Part shown: piece after piece, positions 38,456-48,776 of the stretch | Layout: the number at the start of each line of letters is the position of its first letter | Numbering within the stretch: position 1 is the stretch's first letter | Made by a program: the position numbers and the translations under genes | DNA from: Tetramitus jugosus | Taxonomy: Eukaryota; Heterolobosea; Eutetramitea; Acrasida; Vahlkampfiidae | DNA length: 64,000 nucleotides | Reading direction: 5' to 3' | Assembly (NCBI GenBank): GCA_937625935.1 | Contig: OW569375.1 | Coordinates: 62,001-126,000, forward strand | The notes under the pieces: generated by a model | What the model saw: only the letters and a program-made list of their open reading frames with translations | What the model was told of the DNA's origin: nothing | Database searches by the model: none

Positions 38456-41308
38456 ATGACCCAACCAGTTTCAACACCACCTCCATCATCAGTGACCACT
38501 ACTGACTCCCATCCCTCTCAAGACAACATTACCACAACAACAACAACATCTCCCACACAAATGAACACTACACCCACGACGACTACTACCACCATCTCCA
38601 CTGAGTCACCACAAGCATCCATCACTCCTGTTGTTGTTTCTCCCCAACAAGTCATGTCATCTCAAAAATCATCATCAACAACAACAACTACAACAAAAAT
38701 GGTGGATCACTCTTATCAAATCTCCAAAATTTACTCTACTCACATTTGCTTGACTGATCGACGCAGTAGTAGCTCTGATGCAGAGATTCAGTTTGGTGCA
38801 ATTTCTTGGTCTCAAAAAAATATGATTTGTCTGGCGGCGCACAACACTCTGCAACACAATCATTCACACTTGTTGTTGATTGATCCGAATGTACCCGGTC
38901 AGTACACAAAGATTCACACGGATCATTCGTTGCCTGCAACTGCACTTGATTGGGGATTGGTGTCATGCTCCAATCCTCTGTTGAGTGTGGATGATCAAGA
39001 TACAGTGTGTTTTTGGAAGTGCAAGGATCATTGTGTGAATGATTATGGCTCGTATGCAAAGTTTAATTTAGAAGGTGTATTGTGTGCACGGTTTGTTCAT
39101 TCAGAGAGAAGGGTATGTGTAGTGTGTTTGTTTCTTTATTTGTTTTTCGATTTGTGTTGTTTTGTTTTTTGCTATTCATGAACATGGTGTTGTTGTTGCA
39201 TGGTCTGAAATGATTGGGATGTACCGAGAGATTGACACTCCTTTTTCTGTCTGCTGTGTGTCAAATATATGAAGCGCTTGGATTTGGTGTCGTTTGATGC
39301 ACCGAGAAAATTCAACGAGGGAGTACGAATGGCTCGTGCTGTACCAACGGGAGCAAAGGCCTTTCTGTGCGTGTGCAAGACGGGACAAGTTCACTTTTGT
39401 ATGCTGGATTTAGAGAAGCAAAAATGGGTCACATCGAGCATTCATCTCAATGTAGAAGAGATTGCAGTGGCTGATTTCACGATACGACACGATGGAACCA
39501 TTTTGATTGCTTGTGTCGCAAGCAACAATTTTGCTGTCCATATATTCCACTGTTCATTGACAAAGACACACTTGACATCGGATGTGAAACCTTATACACC
39601 GAGAACTCAGTTAAACCTGGAGGAACACACCATTTTTACACTGCCTACCTCTCCTTCGTTACTTGTCAATGGTTGTGACAGTGGAATCACAAAATTGAAA
39701 TTTATTCCATTTATTAAGGACGAACCAGAGTTGTTGATCATGTGTAACAATAATCAAATTCAAAAGTGGAAGTGTGTTTCGACGACTGTGCACATCTCGA
39801 GTGTGCTGTGCGCTGTTTCAACATCACAGGATGGACTTCCGCTTCAAAAGACGGCGGATACGCCTCCAGCGAACCCGGTGGTACCCAGAGAGCGACCTGT
39901 TTGGACTCAATCCAGCAAAATAGAGATTGGCGATGACATTCATATTACTGCCTTTGAATGTACCGACGATGGATCCTGCTTTTATCTCGGATTGTCGAAT
40001 GGCTATGTGAGACGATACTCCCTTTCGAACATGGAAATGGTTGCAGATATTGGTTTAAAGCCGCGCAATTATTCGAGAGATGATGAACCTCCAACAAAGA
40101 TGTCGAAAATTGAAACCTCGTTCGATATTCGAAATATTGCAATCTCGCCCAATAATACCTGTTTCGCAGCAATTGATCAATCGAACAACATGCATGTTTG
40201 TTCAATCTATGAAACAATTGGAACCGAGTTTAATCCTCGAACAATCATACAAAAACTTGAGATCTCTCTATACAATTCCTTCGATGCATGGGATGTATTT
40301 GTGATTATGCACAAGCATTTGACAACTGCTCAAATCGAAAAAGTGGCTCAAGTATTCGATACAAGGAAAAAGAAATTTCCATTCCCCTCACATCTCACCG
40401 CTGTGACTGAAAGATGGGGAACGATAATGTACTCTTTGGGTGGAAATCGATATTTAAGTAGTCAACTATTGTTACAAGCTCAAATCATTGTTCGAAACAT
40501 TTTTACTCAGATGAGGTCCCTCCTCACTGATCAAAAGTCAGAAGATGCGAGCAGTCGCTCCAAGTATCTGTTGTCAAAGATGAAGTCAGACAGTAAGACA
40601 ACGAAAAATTGTCTCTTGTTGATTCCGTTATTCAACTGGCTCTATGATTTCTGTGTTGCCTTGTACAAAGATCTCGACGACTATGAGAAGGAACGACATG
40701 TGGGACACTACCCTCACTGCTCTATCAATTTTCTAAAAAGAGAACAACTCATGGCTGCTATTAGAGATATTCTGCAACAATCCACTTATCTTCACAATCT
40801 CTTCCATGACCCAGAAGTGCAAGCAAGTCTACCAGAGACTCGCACTAAAATTACACCATCAATCACTGTTGAGGAGCTCAAGATTATATGCTCTTTTATT
40901 GGAGAGTTCACAAAGAGATCAATGTCCATCATGAATGATGTTAAGCACGGTGCAACCGATATCAACACCAAATTCAAAGCTCACATTTCAGAACTGTTGA
41001 AGAATCATAGTGCAATGAACAATGTGATGCCTCAATACGATCGACAGCAATTGATGGATCGATTGGATCTAATACCTCAATTGACAGGTGTCTTGTCAGG
41101 CAATTTTGTTCCCAATGTGAGCACACGGCATCGGTTCGATATTGTGTCAGGTATGGAGCTGTCCAAGGACGACAGCGCTTACCGTGTTTGCAGAACGTGC
41201 TCACGTATCGTCTCGTTGCATCCCAAGGGATGGGCTTCTCGGTGGTCCACTGCTTGTCTCATGTGTGCCTCCTCATACTCTCTGCCCGGTTGTAACACCA
41301 ACTTGTAA
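38456..41308 (+). CDS. MED16: Mediator complex subunit 16
   Basis: Exons are 38456-39112 and 39275-41308 (162-nt phase-0 intron, GTATGT...GAAG); 896 residues, close to the human 877. A Thr/Ser-rich N-terminal extension of about 80 residues precedes a WD40-type propeller (ISWSQKNMICLAAH, ALDWG, LLSVDDQDTVCFWKC, YLGLSNGYVRRYSL). A helical region follows, and the C-terminus has a zinc-binding CRTCSRIV...WSTACLMC module as in MED16. MED16 sits in the Mediator tail and relays signals from transcription factors to RNA polymerase II. The exon 2 acceptor was placed by phase and by the resumption of propeller-like sequence. Confidence 0.8.
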
Positions 41309-41437
41309 CATTCACGACCAAAACACACAAATAAAAAAACAAAAGTGCAAGTCCCAACATGCACACACAAGTTCTCCTTGACAGAACAACAAAAAGCTGA
41401 GTTGGCCAATTATCAAACCTACAGGAACAACAAAAAA

Positions 41438-42271
41438 ATGCAACAACAAGAAGCCGAACCTCAAGTCAACAAGACACATTCCAACAAGATTCTATCAGAA
41501 GAAGAAGAACGCACTAGATTGGAATGGGAACAAGAGCAAGAAACTCTAAAGACTCAATTGATCACATTCGATGACTTTGACTGGAGCATGCAGGACAACT
41601 CTTTAAAGTACATTGGAGGTGTAGACATATCGTTCAATCCAGAGAACAGAGAAGGCAACGTCAACGATGCAGTAGCTTCACTTGTTGTTTGTTCATATCC
41701 TGACTTGAAAGTGGTTTATGAGGCGTTTCATCGTGTCAACATGAACCTTCCCTATATTCCGGGCTATCTGGGGTTCAGAGAAGTGCCACACCTGGTGAAT
41801 TTGGTGAGTGAGTATCGAACAAAGAAGCCTAATCAACCGTTGGATGTCATTCTGATTGATGGCAACGGTGTTTTGCATCCGAGAGGTTTCGGATTGGCGT
41901 CTCACTTGGGCGTGTTGACTGGTGTTCCAACTGTCGGTGTGGCAAAGAATTTGTTGTACATGGATGGGTTGACCAGAGAAAAAATTAAGGAATGGACCAC
42001 GGAACATTTGAAGCAGAGAGGTGATGCGTTTGAGTTGTGTGGAGATTCTGGTGTCGTGCACGGAGCGATTCTGAAGGGAGCTGACACTGCAGTCAAACCA
42101 GTCTACGTCTCTATTGGTCACAAGATATCATTGAAGACGAGTATTGATGTGGCACGATTTTGTTGTAAGTTTAGGATTCCAGAACCTGTGAGACAAGCAG
42201 ACTTACGGTCCAGAGATGCTATTCGAGATATTAACAAATTGTATGACAAAAATAATCAAAAGAGTAACTAA
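41438..42271 (+). CDS. ENDOV: Endonuclease V
   Basis: The 277-residue protein (first ATG 41438; the frame is open further upstream without ATG) has a Gln/Glu-rich start and then the endonuclease V fold. It has catalytic Asp in YIGGVDISF, the wedge PYIPGYLGFRE with catalytic Glu, Asp in LIDGNGVLHPRGFG, SHLGVLTGVPTVGVAKNLL, and a late YVSIGHKISL with the family His. The enzyme cleaves one base 3' of inosine, in DNA in bacteria and mainly in RNA in animals. All metal-binding positions look intact. Only 26 bp separate its stop from the convergent neighbour. Confidence 0.93.
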   Translation: MQQQEAEPQVNKTHSNKILSEEEERTRLEWEQEQETLKTQLITFDDFDWSMQDNSLKYIGGVDISFNPENREGNVNDAVASLVVCSYPDLKVVYEAFHRVNMNLPYIPGYLGFREVPHLVNLVSEYRTKKPNQPLDVILIDGNGVLHPRGFGLASHLGVLTGVPTVGVAKNLLYMDGLTREKIKEWTTEHLKQRGDAFELCGDSGVVHGAILKGADTAVKPVYVSIGHKISLKTSIDVARFCCKFRIPEPVRQADLRSRDAIRDINKLYDKNNQKSN

Positions 42272-42297
42272 TAAATAAGTAGTTTACGTTGACTTGT

Positions 42298-43707
42298 TCA
42301 AAAATCGTCGTCAATTGCAGTACAAGTTGCCAAGTGTTTCTTCATTTGCTCATAAGAGGGGAATGCAGAAGAGCACAAAGGACAAATCGATCGTGTTGAT
42401 GGCTCTACAGTTGTGGTCGTATTCGGTGGATCGTCAGTGAGATCAATCACATCATCATTGTTAGTGCGACTCTTTGGAGTTGTTGATCGTTGGATCCTTT
42501 GGTCGCTTTGTTGAGGACTACGTGTGGCTGCTGGACCCATTCGTTTCGCAAGCGATGGTGGAACCACTGGCTTAAATGTCTTTCGTACACTCGTACCTGT
42601 TCCCAAATGGCCAGATGATGCAGCTCCACTCACAGAACGATCTATTCCTTGGTTCGGGGAGTTGTTCTTGTCAATTCGATTTGAATTCGAGCTCACTTGA
42701 AGAGATGGTGGCTTCACAGGGACAAAACGAGGTTTGAACAATGCGCTCTCTGGTCGATTATTCAAGGAAGATGCAGATATTGGCTGAAATGATCTCTTTG
42801 TTGTTGTACTTGTGAATGATCGTCTATCGTTCTGTTGGATCGGCGTGACCACACGGGCCGGAGTAAGTTTATCATCACTACTATCGTTCAATACCTCTTC
42901 AACAACCTCTATTGTTTCAATATTGGATTTCGTTGTCTTATTCGGCGAAGGATTAGCACGCAAAGGTTCGGACACTAATCTTGCGTCTTGTGCTGCTGAT
43001 GTTGCAACAACAGTACTCGTGCTATTCACCACAGCAACCCTAGTAACACTGTGCACACTCTTCACTATCGAGCTCCTTGTGTTTCTCTCATTCTCATTTC
43101 CACTCTCATTACTCTGATCGAACAAATCTGGAGAAGCACCACCATCATTAGTCGTAGTACTACGACCATCATTACCGATATCATTACTACCCTGATCAAC
43201 AACAACAGCACCTCCAACTTCATCAACAACATCCGATTCATCCTTCTCCGGAGTCAACACATCTCTCAACACATATGCCATCATTCTTTGCTTCTTACGC
43301 TCAACACAATTGTCAATTCGATATCGTTTCTTGTGAATCATTTGATCCAACACTTGTTTCGTACCATCAAAATCACTCGATTCATACGCACAACAATCCT
43401 TGTTCCACTGTGCAAGCATAAAAGTCTCGTTTTCTTCATCATTTACATTTGCTGCTTCTTTAGCAACTATGACACGATCCGTATTCAACAAATGTTGTTG
43501 TTTTTCACGTTTCAATTGTTTCCAATACTCTCTTTCCCACAAGTTATTCTCAGCTGCATCATCACCAGTCAGATCTGTACTTGTTGTTGGAGCTTCGACG
43601 ATAGTAGTGGGATCGTGCTCAAAAATTTGCAATAGTGAACAAACAGTAAGGTTCAAGTCGGGGAGGGTGGTAGACTTTTTGTTGTTAGGTTCCCAATTCT
43701 GATTCAT
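42298..43707 (-). CDS. SUMO-interacting, UBZ4-like zinc-finger protein
   Basis: The 469-residue protein (start MNQNWEPN, the first ATG) is mostly disordered, Ser/Thr/Asn-rich. Near the C-terminus is a textbook SUMO-interacting motif, DDVIDLTDD, and then a CPLCSSAF...HLATC finger with C-x2-C-x12-H-x3-C spacing, close to the Rad18/SLX4-type UBZ4 ubiquitin-binding finger. A SIM plus UBZ pairing is typical of DNA damage scaffolds such as RAD18, SLX4 and SPRTN, but no catalytic domain is visible. It could instead be a plain C2HC zinc finger. The frame continues 53 codons upstream without ATG. Confidence 0.65.
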   Translation of the reverse strand: MNQNWEPNNKKSTTLPDLNLTVCSLLQIFEHDPTTIVEAPTTSTDLTGDDAAENNLWEREYWKQLKREKQQHLLNTDRVIVAKEAANVNDEENETFMLAQWNKDCCAYESSDFDGTKQVLDQMIHKKRYRIDNCVERKKQRMMAYVLRDVLTPEKDESDVVDEVGGAVVVDQGSNDIGNDGRSTTTNDGGASPDLFDQSNESGNENERNTRSSIVKSVHSVTRVAVVNSTSTVVATSAAQDARLVSEPLRANPSPNKTTKSNIETIEVVEEVLNDSSDDKLTPARVVTPIQQNDRRSFTSTTTKRSFQPISASSLNNRPESALFKPRFVPVKPPSLQVSSNSNRIDKNNSPNQGIDRSVSGAASSGHLGTGTSVRKTFKPVVPPSLAKRMGPAATRSPQQSDQRIQRSTTPKSRTNNDDVIDLTDDPPNTTTTVEPSTRSICPLCSSAFPSYEQMKKHLATCTAIDDDF

Positions 43708-44041
43708 GCATGAGATGAGTTCTGTTCGTTTCTTTAGTTGGGGGCAAAAAATTGGTTGAGAAGAAACCCGTATTTTTTTTCGAGATTTGAGGGGAAACGG
43801 ATCAAGTTCGAATTGCGAGATGATGGAGTTACGAACCTGATGAGTAAAATATACAACGGTGAACAATCTCTGATTACACCATGATTACCCAAATTAATGC
43901 GTTTTAACCCTGATACGTTCGTCGAAGAACAAGAATATTCTTTTGGATGTCACTACAACGATGTGAGTGAAGAACTCACTCGAGAAGAGTGGTGAAACTG
44001 GTTCATTAGTACAACAAATATGCATCTGTATTGTGGTAAGA
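43708..44041. other. Intergenic between two minus-strand genes
   Basis: Nothing coding that I can support. It is the upstream region of the zinc-finger gene and the 3' flank of SF3B2. Confidence 0.5.
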
Positions 44042-45934
44042 CTAAAACTTAATCTTCTTTTTCTTTTGCTTGCTCTTCTCCTTTTCTCGTTTCCTCTTCT
44101 TGGATTCTTCCTCCAGCTCTTGTGGCGTCTTTCCAACCAGTGTGAATGCTTGGCGAGTTTCAGCAACTTCAACCTTTTGTAGAATGGTTTGTTCGTTCAA
44201 GTTGTCGAGTTGATCTGGATTGATACTGATCGCTACTCCTGCTTGTTGAGTTTGATTCGAAGGAATAATGTATCTGTGACTCGATCCCATGAGATCTGTA
44301 GCTGCGACATTTGTTTTTTGTTGCTCTAGCACCTGGTACAGAGCTCTAGGTGGTTCAGTCTTTCGCAAATTGATTTGTTCAGGTGTTGGAATGCCAACAG
44401 GTCGAGTTGGTGGAGGTGGTGGTTTTGGTAATCCTGTTGGTGGAACACCAGGACGTATTGGTGGTGGAGGTGGAAGTTGGCGACTCACAACTGGTGGAAT
44501 CACCACTGTTGGAACATGTTGTTCCTCTTCCTTCTCCTCCTCTTCTTCTTGCTCCTCCTCTTCGTATTCTTCTACGTCTTCTTCCTCCTCCTCTTCTTCT
44601 TCCTCTAGATGTTCAAGCTGGCCCCAATGTTTCACATTGGCAGCTCGGATTGCATCATCTGTCCGTTCTCTCTCCATCTCAGAGTTCATCTCTGTATTGA
44701 AATAATCATTGTACAGTGGTTTTCCGTTCATGTCAGTTGGCAATTTACCCCATCCACCCGGGTGAAAACCAAAGGCAGCACCCTCTGGAATCGGTGCATT
44801 CAGACCGGGTATACGCAACTTGGGATATGATGGAGGCATTCCAGCCTTTTGCATATTTACGAGCCATGGTGGTGGCGCGCCTGGTGGCATACCTAGTGCT
44901 GTTTTGAGTCTTTCGGACATGAACCCTGGTTTGTAGTCCTGTGTAGCCTTCTTTGCATGGAACTCCTTTCCTTCGTAATACGTGTCACCAATGATTGTCA
45001 TCTTTGGTTTTGTCTGATGTTTGAAGAATGCATCTCTCAGAATTGCATAATCGATATCAATGACACCCATCTTTGGTCTCGTTCTCTCTCTTGCCTTTTG
45101 TTTGGATTTCTTTTCTTCCTCCTTCTCCAGGTACGCATCTCTCACTTGTTGAATACCAGTGTCACGAATGAAATCAGGCAATTTGAACGGTTGTTTCTCT
45201 ATGCCTCTCTTCCCCTGCAAGTATTTTCTCTTTTGAGACCAGTGTCTCGGAACAGGAACAGTGTTGAAATATGATTTTAAGTGAACCAAGAGTTTTGGAT
45301 CCTGTGCTGTCGTGTCATGTATCTCAACCACATCTGGTCTCTTTGTTGTTCTCTTCAATTCTGCAATATCAATTTGCTTTGAACGTTTCTGTTGCTTTTT
45401 TGACAAGGTTTTTTGATCATCATTGTCATCGTCCGACACTTGTTCATTCATTGCAGTTGTTTCATCGTGATTACCATCTTGATCTTCCTCTTTTTTAATT
45501 GTCGTGTGAGTATCAGCAGTAGATGCTTGCTTTTCGTCACTTGCACTCATCATCAATTGCTCTGCAGACGCAAATCGACCAAAAATTCGAGCAAATTCCT
45601 TGTAATGAGGATTCGTCTCATCAATCACATGCGGACTCACATACTCGACTTGAACATTTTTAAGCATCATCGATGGAGCACTAGTATTATTATTGTTCAT
45701 TGTTGTTGTTGTTGTGGATGATGACTGAGAAGCAGCCATTGCTGCTAGAGCAGACTCAGAGTAAATAATCTTCTTCTTTCTCCTCTTTCTCTTTTTTTTG
45801 TTATTGTTCTTGTTATTGTTTTCATTTTCATTGTTAAGAGTAAATAGAGTGAGTTGTTGATCAACTTGATCGGACGATCCATTTTGTTGTTGAACAGCAA
45901 TAGCCGTTTCACTGCTCTGTTCGGTTTGTGTCAT
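44042..45934 (-). CDS. SF3B2: Splicing factor 3b subunit 2 (SAP145)
   Basis: The 630-residue protein has a polar, Lys-rich N-terminus, then the DUF382 region with almost canonical text: VPVPRHWSQKRKYLQGKRG, PFKLPDFIRDTGI, MGVIDIDYAILRDAFF, KPKMTIIGDTYYEGKEF. A PSP domain follows (SYPKLRIPGLNAPIPEG, GFHPGGWGKLP), then an acidic run of Glu, a Pro-rich linker, ALYQVLEQ and MGSSHRY, and a Lys-rich end. SF3B2 binds SF3B4 and holds the U2 snRNP branch-site complex. The frame reaches an ATG at 46087 that abuts the next gene's stop; the ATG at 45934 (MTQTEQSS) leaves room for a promoter and is preferred. Confidence 0.94.
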   Translation of the reverse strand: MTQTEQSSETAIAVQQQNGSSDQVDQQLTLFTLNNENENNNKNNNKKKRKRRKKKIIYSESALAAMAASQSSSTTTTTMNNNNTSAPSMMLKNVQVEYVSPHVIDETNPHYKEFARIFGRFASAEQLMMSASDEKQASTADTHTTIKKEEDQDGNHDETTAMNEQVSDDDNDDQKTLSKKQQKRSKQIDIAELKRTTKRPDVVEIHDTTAQDPKLLVHLKSYFNTVPVPRHWSQKRKYLQGKRGIEKQPFKLPDFIRDTGIQQVRDAYLEKEEEKKSKQKARERTRPKMGVIDIDYAILRDAFFKHQTKPKMTIIGDTYYEGKEFHAKKATQDYKPGFMSERLKTALGMPPGAPPPWLVNMQKAGMPPSYPKLRIPGLNAPIPEGAAFGFHPGGWGKLPTDMNGKPLYNDYFNTEMNSEMERERTDDAIRAANVKHWGQLEHLEEEEEEEEEDVEEYEEEEQEEEEEKEEEQHVPTVVIPPVVSRQLPPPPPIRPGVPPTGLPKPPPPPTRPVGIPTPEQINLRKTEPPRALYQVLEQQKTNVAATDLMGSSHRYIIPSNQTQQAGVAISINPDQLDNLNEQTILQKVEVAETRQAFTLVGKTPQELEEESKKRKREKEKSKQKKKKIKF

Positions 45935-46087
45935 GACTCTTGTTGCTGTGATTGCTATTGTTGTTTGATTTTCCTTGTTCGAGTTTTTTTGTTGTGAGAG
46001 CGGGAAATTGGCATACAACGCGCATGGATGCACGAAATTTCGATGAAGGAAAATGACGGCCTGGAAAGGACGAATACATGAATTCAT

Positions 46088-47068
46088 TTATGGGAAGAAA
46101 GCACCTGCTTTAAACATATCCAACACCCAAACATAGTTCACAATCGCTCCAATGACACAAATGACGTGGAACAGTTGGTGACTGCTTCCGTACAAATCAA
46201 ACTTGTAGGGGAAGAATCGCTCTGGGCCCTTGATGTTTCTCACCACGAGACCTAGACCAGTCAGTGCATAGACAACTCCCATAATGACTAACAATTGGAA
46301 TGAAGCTTGATCACTCGTCTTGTACAGTTCACTGCCATTGTTCAATAGAGTTCCGAATGGGATAAGGAAGTAATGTCTGTGCAACGTGGCAATCAATCCA
46401 ATACAGGTATACAGTGAAAAATAGACGGTTCTTTGATTGGTCAATCGAAGACGAACCATTCTAGGTATCCACATGGCCAATGCCAACAAACCAGCAATGC
46501 ATGCCGTCAAATAAAACGTGCTCCAAAATGGAATATTTCTCATAATCAAATAACAGACCAACACATTGGCACCGGCCAATGTCATGACAATTCCTCTCAG
46601 ATCACACTTTAAACAGTAATGATAGGCACCTTCCGTATTCATTCTCCATGTGTGATACATGGCAGAGAGAATCATGGTCCACATGGCACAAAACGAATAG
46701 AAAAAGAACACCAATCGATCATTGACAGATACACGAGTATCCGTTGAATTTTTCAGTTCAATATCCGTAGTCAATGTCACATACATCCAGTACAGTGCAG
46801 GCAATCCATGTGTCCAAATATTCCAAGTGTCATTGTGCAGAGTAAATGCACTCCAGAAGCTATTGATCAATGAATTGACAGGAAGCTTACGGTATCCACT
46901 GAACAAGTATGGATTATCGTCGTGCATCAATCTATGGAGTCCACTTTGATGCTTAAAGTGTTCTTGAGCTTCCTTGGTGCCTGGTTTGTGATGACATTTG
47001 ATCTCTTCCAAGTGAGGGTACATTCGAAAGAGCTTGATCGATTTTTGCTCAGACTTTTTGGTCGTCAT
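46088..47068 (-). CDS. PAQR-family seven-helix receptor (adiponectin receptor-like)
   Basis: The 326-residue protein has a cytosolic N-terminus with NPYLFSGYR, then HNDTWNIWTHGLPAL, seven membrane helices, SAMYHTW in helix 2, and SSHQLFHVICVIGA near the end. These motifs carry the His residues (YHTW and SHQLFH), with an acidic residue (KCDLRG) between, that form the zinc-dependent ceramidase-like site of adiponectin receptors and the hemolysin III superfamily. In other eukaryotes PAQRs act in lipid and membrane-fluidity control. The ligand or substrate here is unknown. Confidence 0.92.
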   Translation of the reverse strand: MTTKKSEQKSIKLFRMYPHLEEIKCHHKPGTKEAQEHFKHQSGLHRLMHDDNPYLFSGYRKLPVNSLINSFWSAFTLHNDTWNIWTHGLPALYWMYVTLTTDIELKNSTDTRVSVNDRLVFFFYSFCAMWTMILSAMYHTWRMNTEGAYHYCLKCDLRGIVMTLAGANVLVCYLIMRNIPFWSTFYLTACIAGLLALAMWIPRMVRLRLTNQRTVYFSLYTCIGLIATLHRHYFLIPFGTLLNNGSELYKTSDQASFQLLVIMGVVYALTGLGLVVRNIKGPERFFPYKFDLYGSSHQLFHVICVIGAIVNYVWVLDMFKAGAFFP

Positions 47069-47217
47069 GATCGCTTATGTGAGTGTCAATGGATGTTTGT
47101 GATGTTTGTTGTTTTTGTTGGTCGCTTTTTTGATTTTATTCACACAAGGGAGAAATTGAAATTCGGCCAATATCCAACAAAAGGAGATTTGAGATTGATG
47201 GATGGTGGATGAGTTTC

Positions 47218-48396
47218 TTAGTTTATCTTCTTGGCGCCGGCAATTGGAACAACAGCAGCATCGCGCTTGGTTAGACCAATGGATGACAGAATTGCCGTGG
47301 TTGACATGTGTCGGAACGTGTGCTGGAAAGTGAATGGTGCTATCAGACTGGATAACATAAACACTGTTCCAGGGAAGTACATGAGGACAAAAAAGTGTAC
47401 AAATTCCATCTGAGGGAACACAACAGCTCCAATGAACCAGAACAGAAACACGAGACCTGTTTGAGCCATCATGACATAACGAAACACGTACACCCATTCA
47501 CTTTCACTTAATTGAAGGAGTTGACCCCGCAACAACGCTTTCCACACCCTAGTTCGATCCTCGTCATTTGTAAAGGAACTCAACTGCTTATCGCTCTTCA
47601 TAAAATCGCGTTGGATCATTCTTTTGCGCAACCAGAAAACCAACATGTAAATGGGAACCTCAGAGAAGTGATCATAGGCCATGATCAGCTTTTGAGCAAC
47701 AGGAGAATACCCTGTGTGTCCATAGAGGCACAACCATGGTATCTCAAAGAAAATTTCTTCATTGTACAGCGGCCAAAACATGCGAACACCCTTCATGTAT
47801 GAAGTATCACTCAACACATGCACCACAATACCTAGACAAAGACCAAACATGAACCCTATCCAATCAATCTTGTTTGCTGTACTGGTAGCATTAGTAGTAG
47901 CAGTACCAGTAGCAATGGTAGTAGTCGTTGTAGTAGTTGCGGTTGGCGCATGACCTTGACTCTTTTTTTTAGAAATGGTCGTTTTGGATGGATTCAAAGA
48001 TGACGATGTTGATGATGCTGTTGTTGTCATCATCCAATAAGAGAATAGAGCAAGCATTGGTACCCAAAAAATCAATGAATGACTCCAACTACGATGCAAC
48101 GACTCTGCGAGAGCAATATTCTCCGTCGTGTACCCCAGAAAAAGATAGGAAAAGCAAACGGCGACAATCGCAACAATGAGATCGGCATCAGGTATGATGG
48201 AACCAATCATGATACCTGCTCGAACCCATTGCATTCGCCTTTCATGTGCACAAATTTCTTCATCTACACTCTTATTACTATTGTTCTTTTTGTTTTGAGA
48301 ATGTTGTTGTTGTTGTTGTCTTTTGCTTTTGGAGGGAATGAATGATGTGAGGAGGATGAGAAGAAAACCTAGGAGTAAATGAATTCCACCAGGCAT
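47218..48396 (-). CDS. YdjM/DUF457-like membrane metal-dependent hydrolase
   Basis: The 392-residue protein has an N-terminal membrane helix (GGIHLLLGFLLILL), GSIIPDADL, LHRSWSHSLIFW, a Thr-rich insert (about 130-175), then GIVVHVLSDTSYMKGVRMFWPL, and further membrane helices toward the C-terminus. The paired Asp/His motifs (PDAD, HR.WSHS, HVLSD) are those of the bacterial YdjM (DUF457) inner-membrane family, annotated as putative metal-dependent hydrolases. The eukaryotic copy is longer because of the Thr insert and the C-terminal helices. The substrate is unknown. Confidence 0.7.
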   Translation of the reverse strand: MPGGIHLLLGFLLILLTSFIPSKSKRQQQQQHSQNKKNNSNKSVDEEICAHERRMQWVRAGIMIGSIIPDADLIVAIVAVCFSYLFLGYTTENIALAESLHRSWSHSLIFWVPMLALFSYWMMTTTASSTSSSLNPSKTTISKKKSQGHAPTATTTTTTTIATGTATTNATSTANKIDWIGFMFGLCLGIVVHVLSDTSYMKGVRMFWPLYNEEIFFEIPWLCLYGHTGYSPVAQKLIMAYDHFSEVPIYMLVFWLRKRMIQRDFMKSDKQLSSFTNDEDRTRVWKALLRGQLLQLSESEWVYVFRYVMMAQTGLVFLFWFIGAVVFPQMEFVHFFVLMYFPGTVFMLSSLIAPFTFQHTFRHMSTTAILSSIGLTKRDAAVVPIAGAKKIN

Positions 48397-48776
48397 GGCT
48401 TGAGCTCAAATAATTAAAAATACAAAAAGGTGATTGTTGTTTTGTTTGTTGTTGGTGTTGTCGTTTGTTTTGTTTGTTTGGTGTTGACTGGGGCGGACCA
48501 CAAACTTTTTTTTCGTGTAGTTGTTCGTTCTTGTTTGTGACGAATGTTTGCGAAAAGCTTGTTCATGCGAAAAAAAAAGGCTGTTCTGGGGGTAGTAATT
48601 TCGGAGATTCTCTTTCTTCACACACCATGTTCGAACAACGACTACATCCCGATCCGGTAGCCATCCAATCTAATCCACACAGGATTCAGAAAGGGCACGA
48701 AAACCAATCATCTCCGCTCTAATCAAAAGACAAAACACAATAAGAAACAAGACTAGTCGATTGGATCAAAGCCCAA
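48397..48776. other. Divergent promoter region
   Basis: A 380-bp spacer with T-rich and GTT-rich runs between the YdjM-like gene and the plus-strand gene at 48777. No coding frame or RNA gene seen. Confidence 0.5.

Noticed and set aside
43051-43635. 194-codon Ile/Ser/Thr-rich frame on the plus strand
   Set aside because: Antisense of the Asp/Asn/Thr-rich zinc-finger protein, with no conserved feature.
30952-46087. SF3B4 and SF3B2 in one window as a splicing gene cluster
   Set aside because: They are about 12 kb apart with unrelated genes between and separate promoters; proximity looks accidental.
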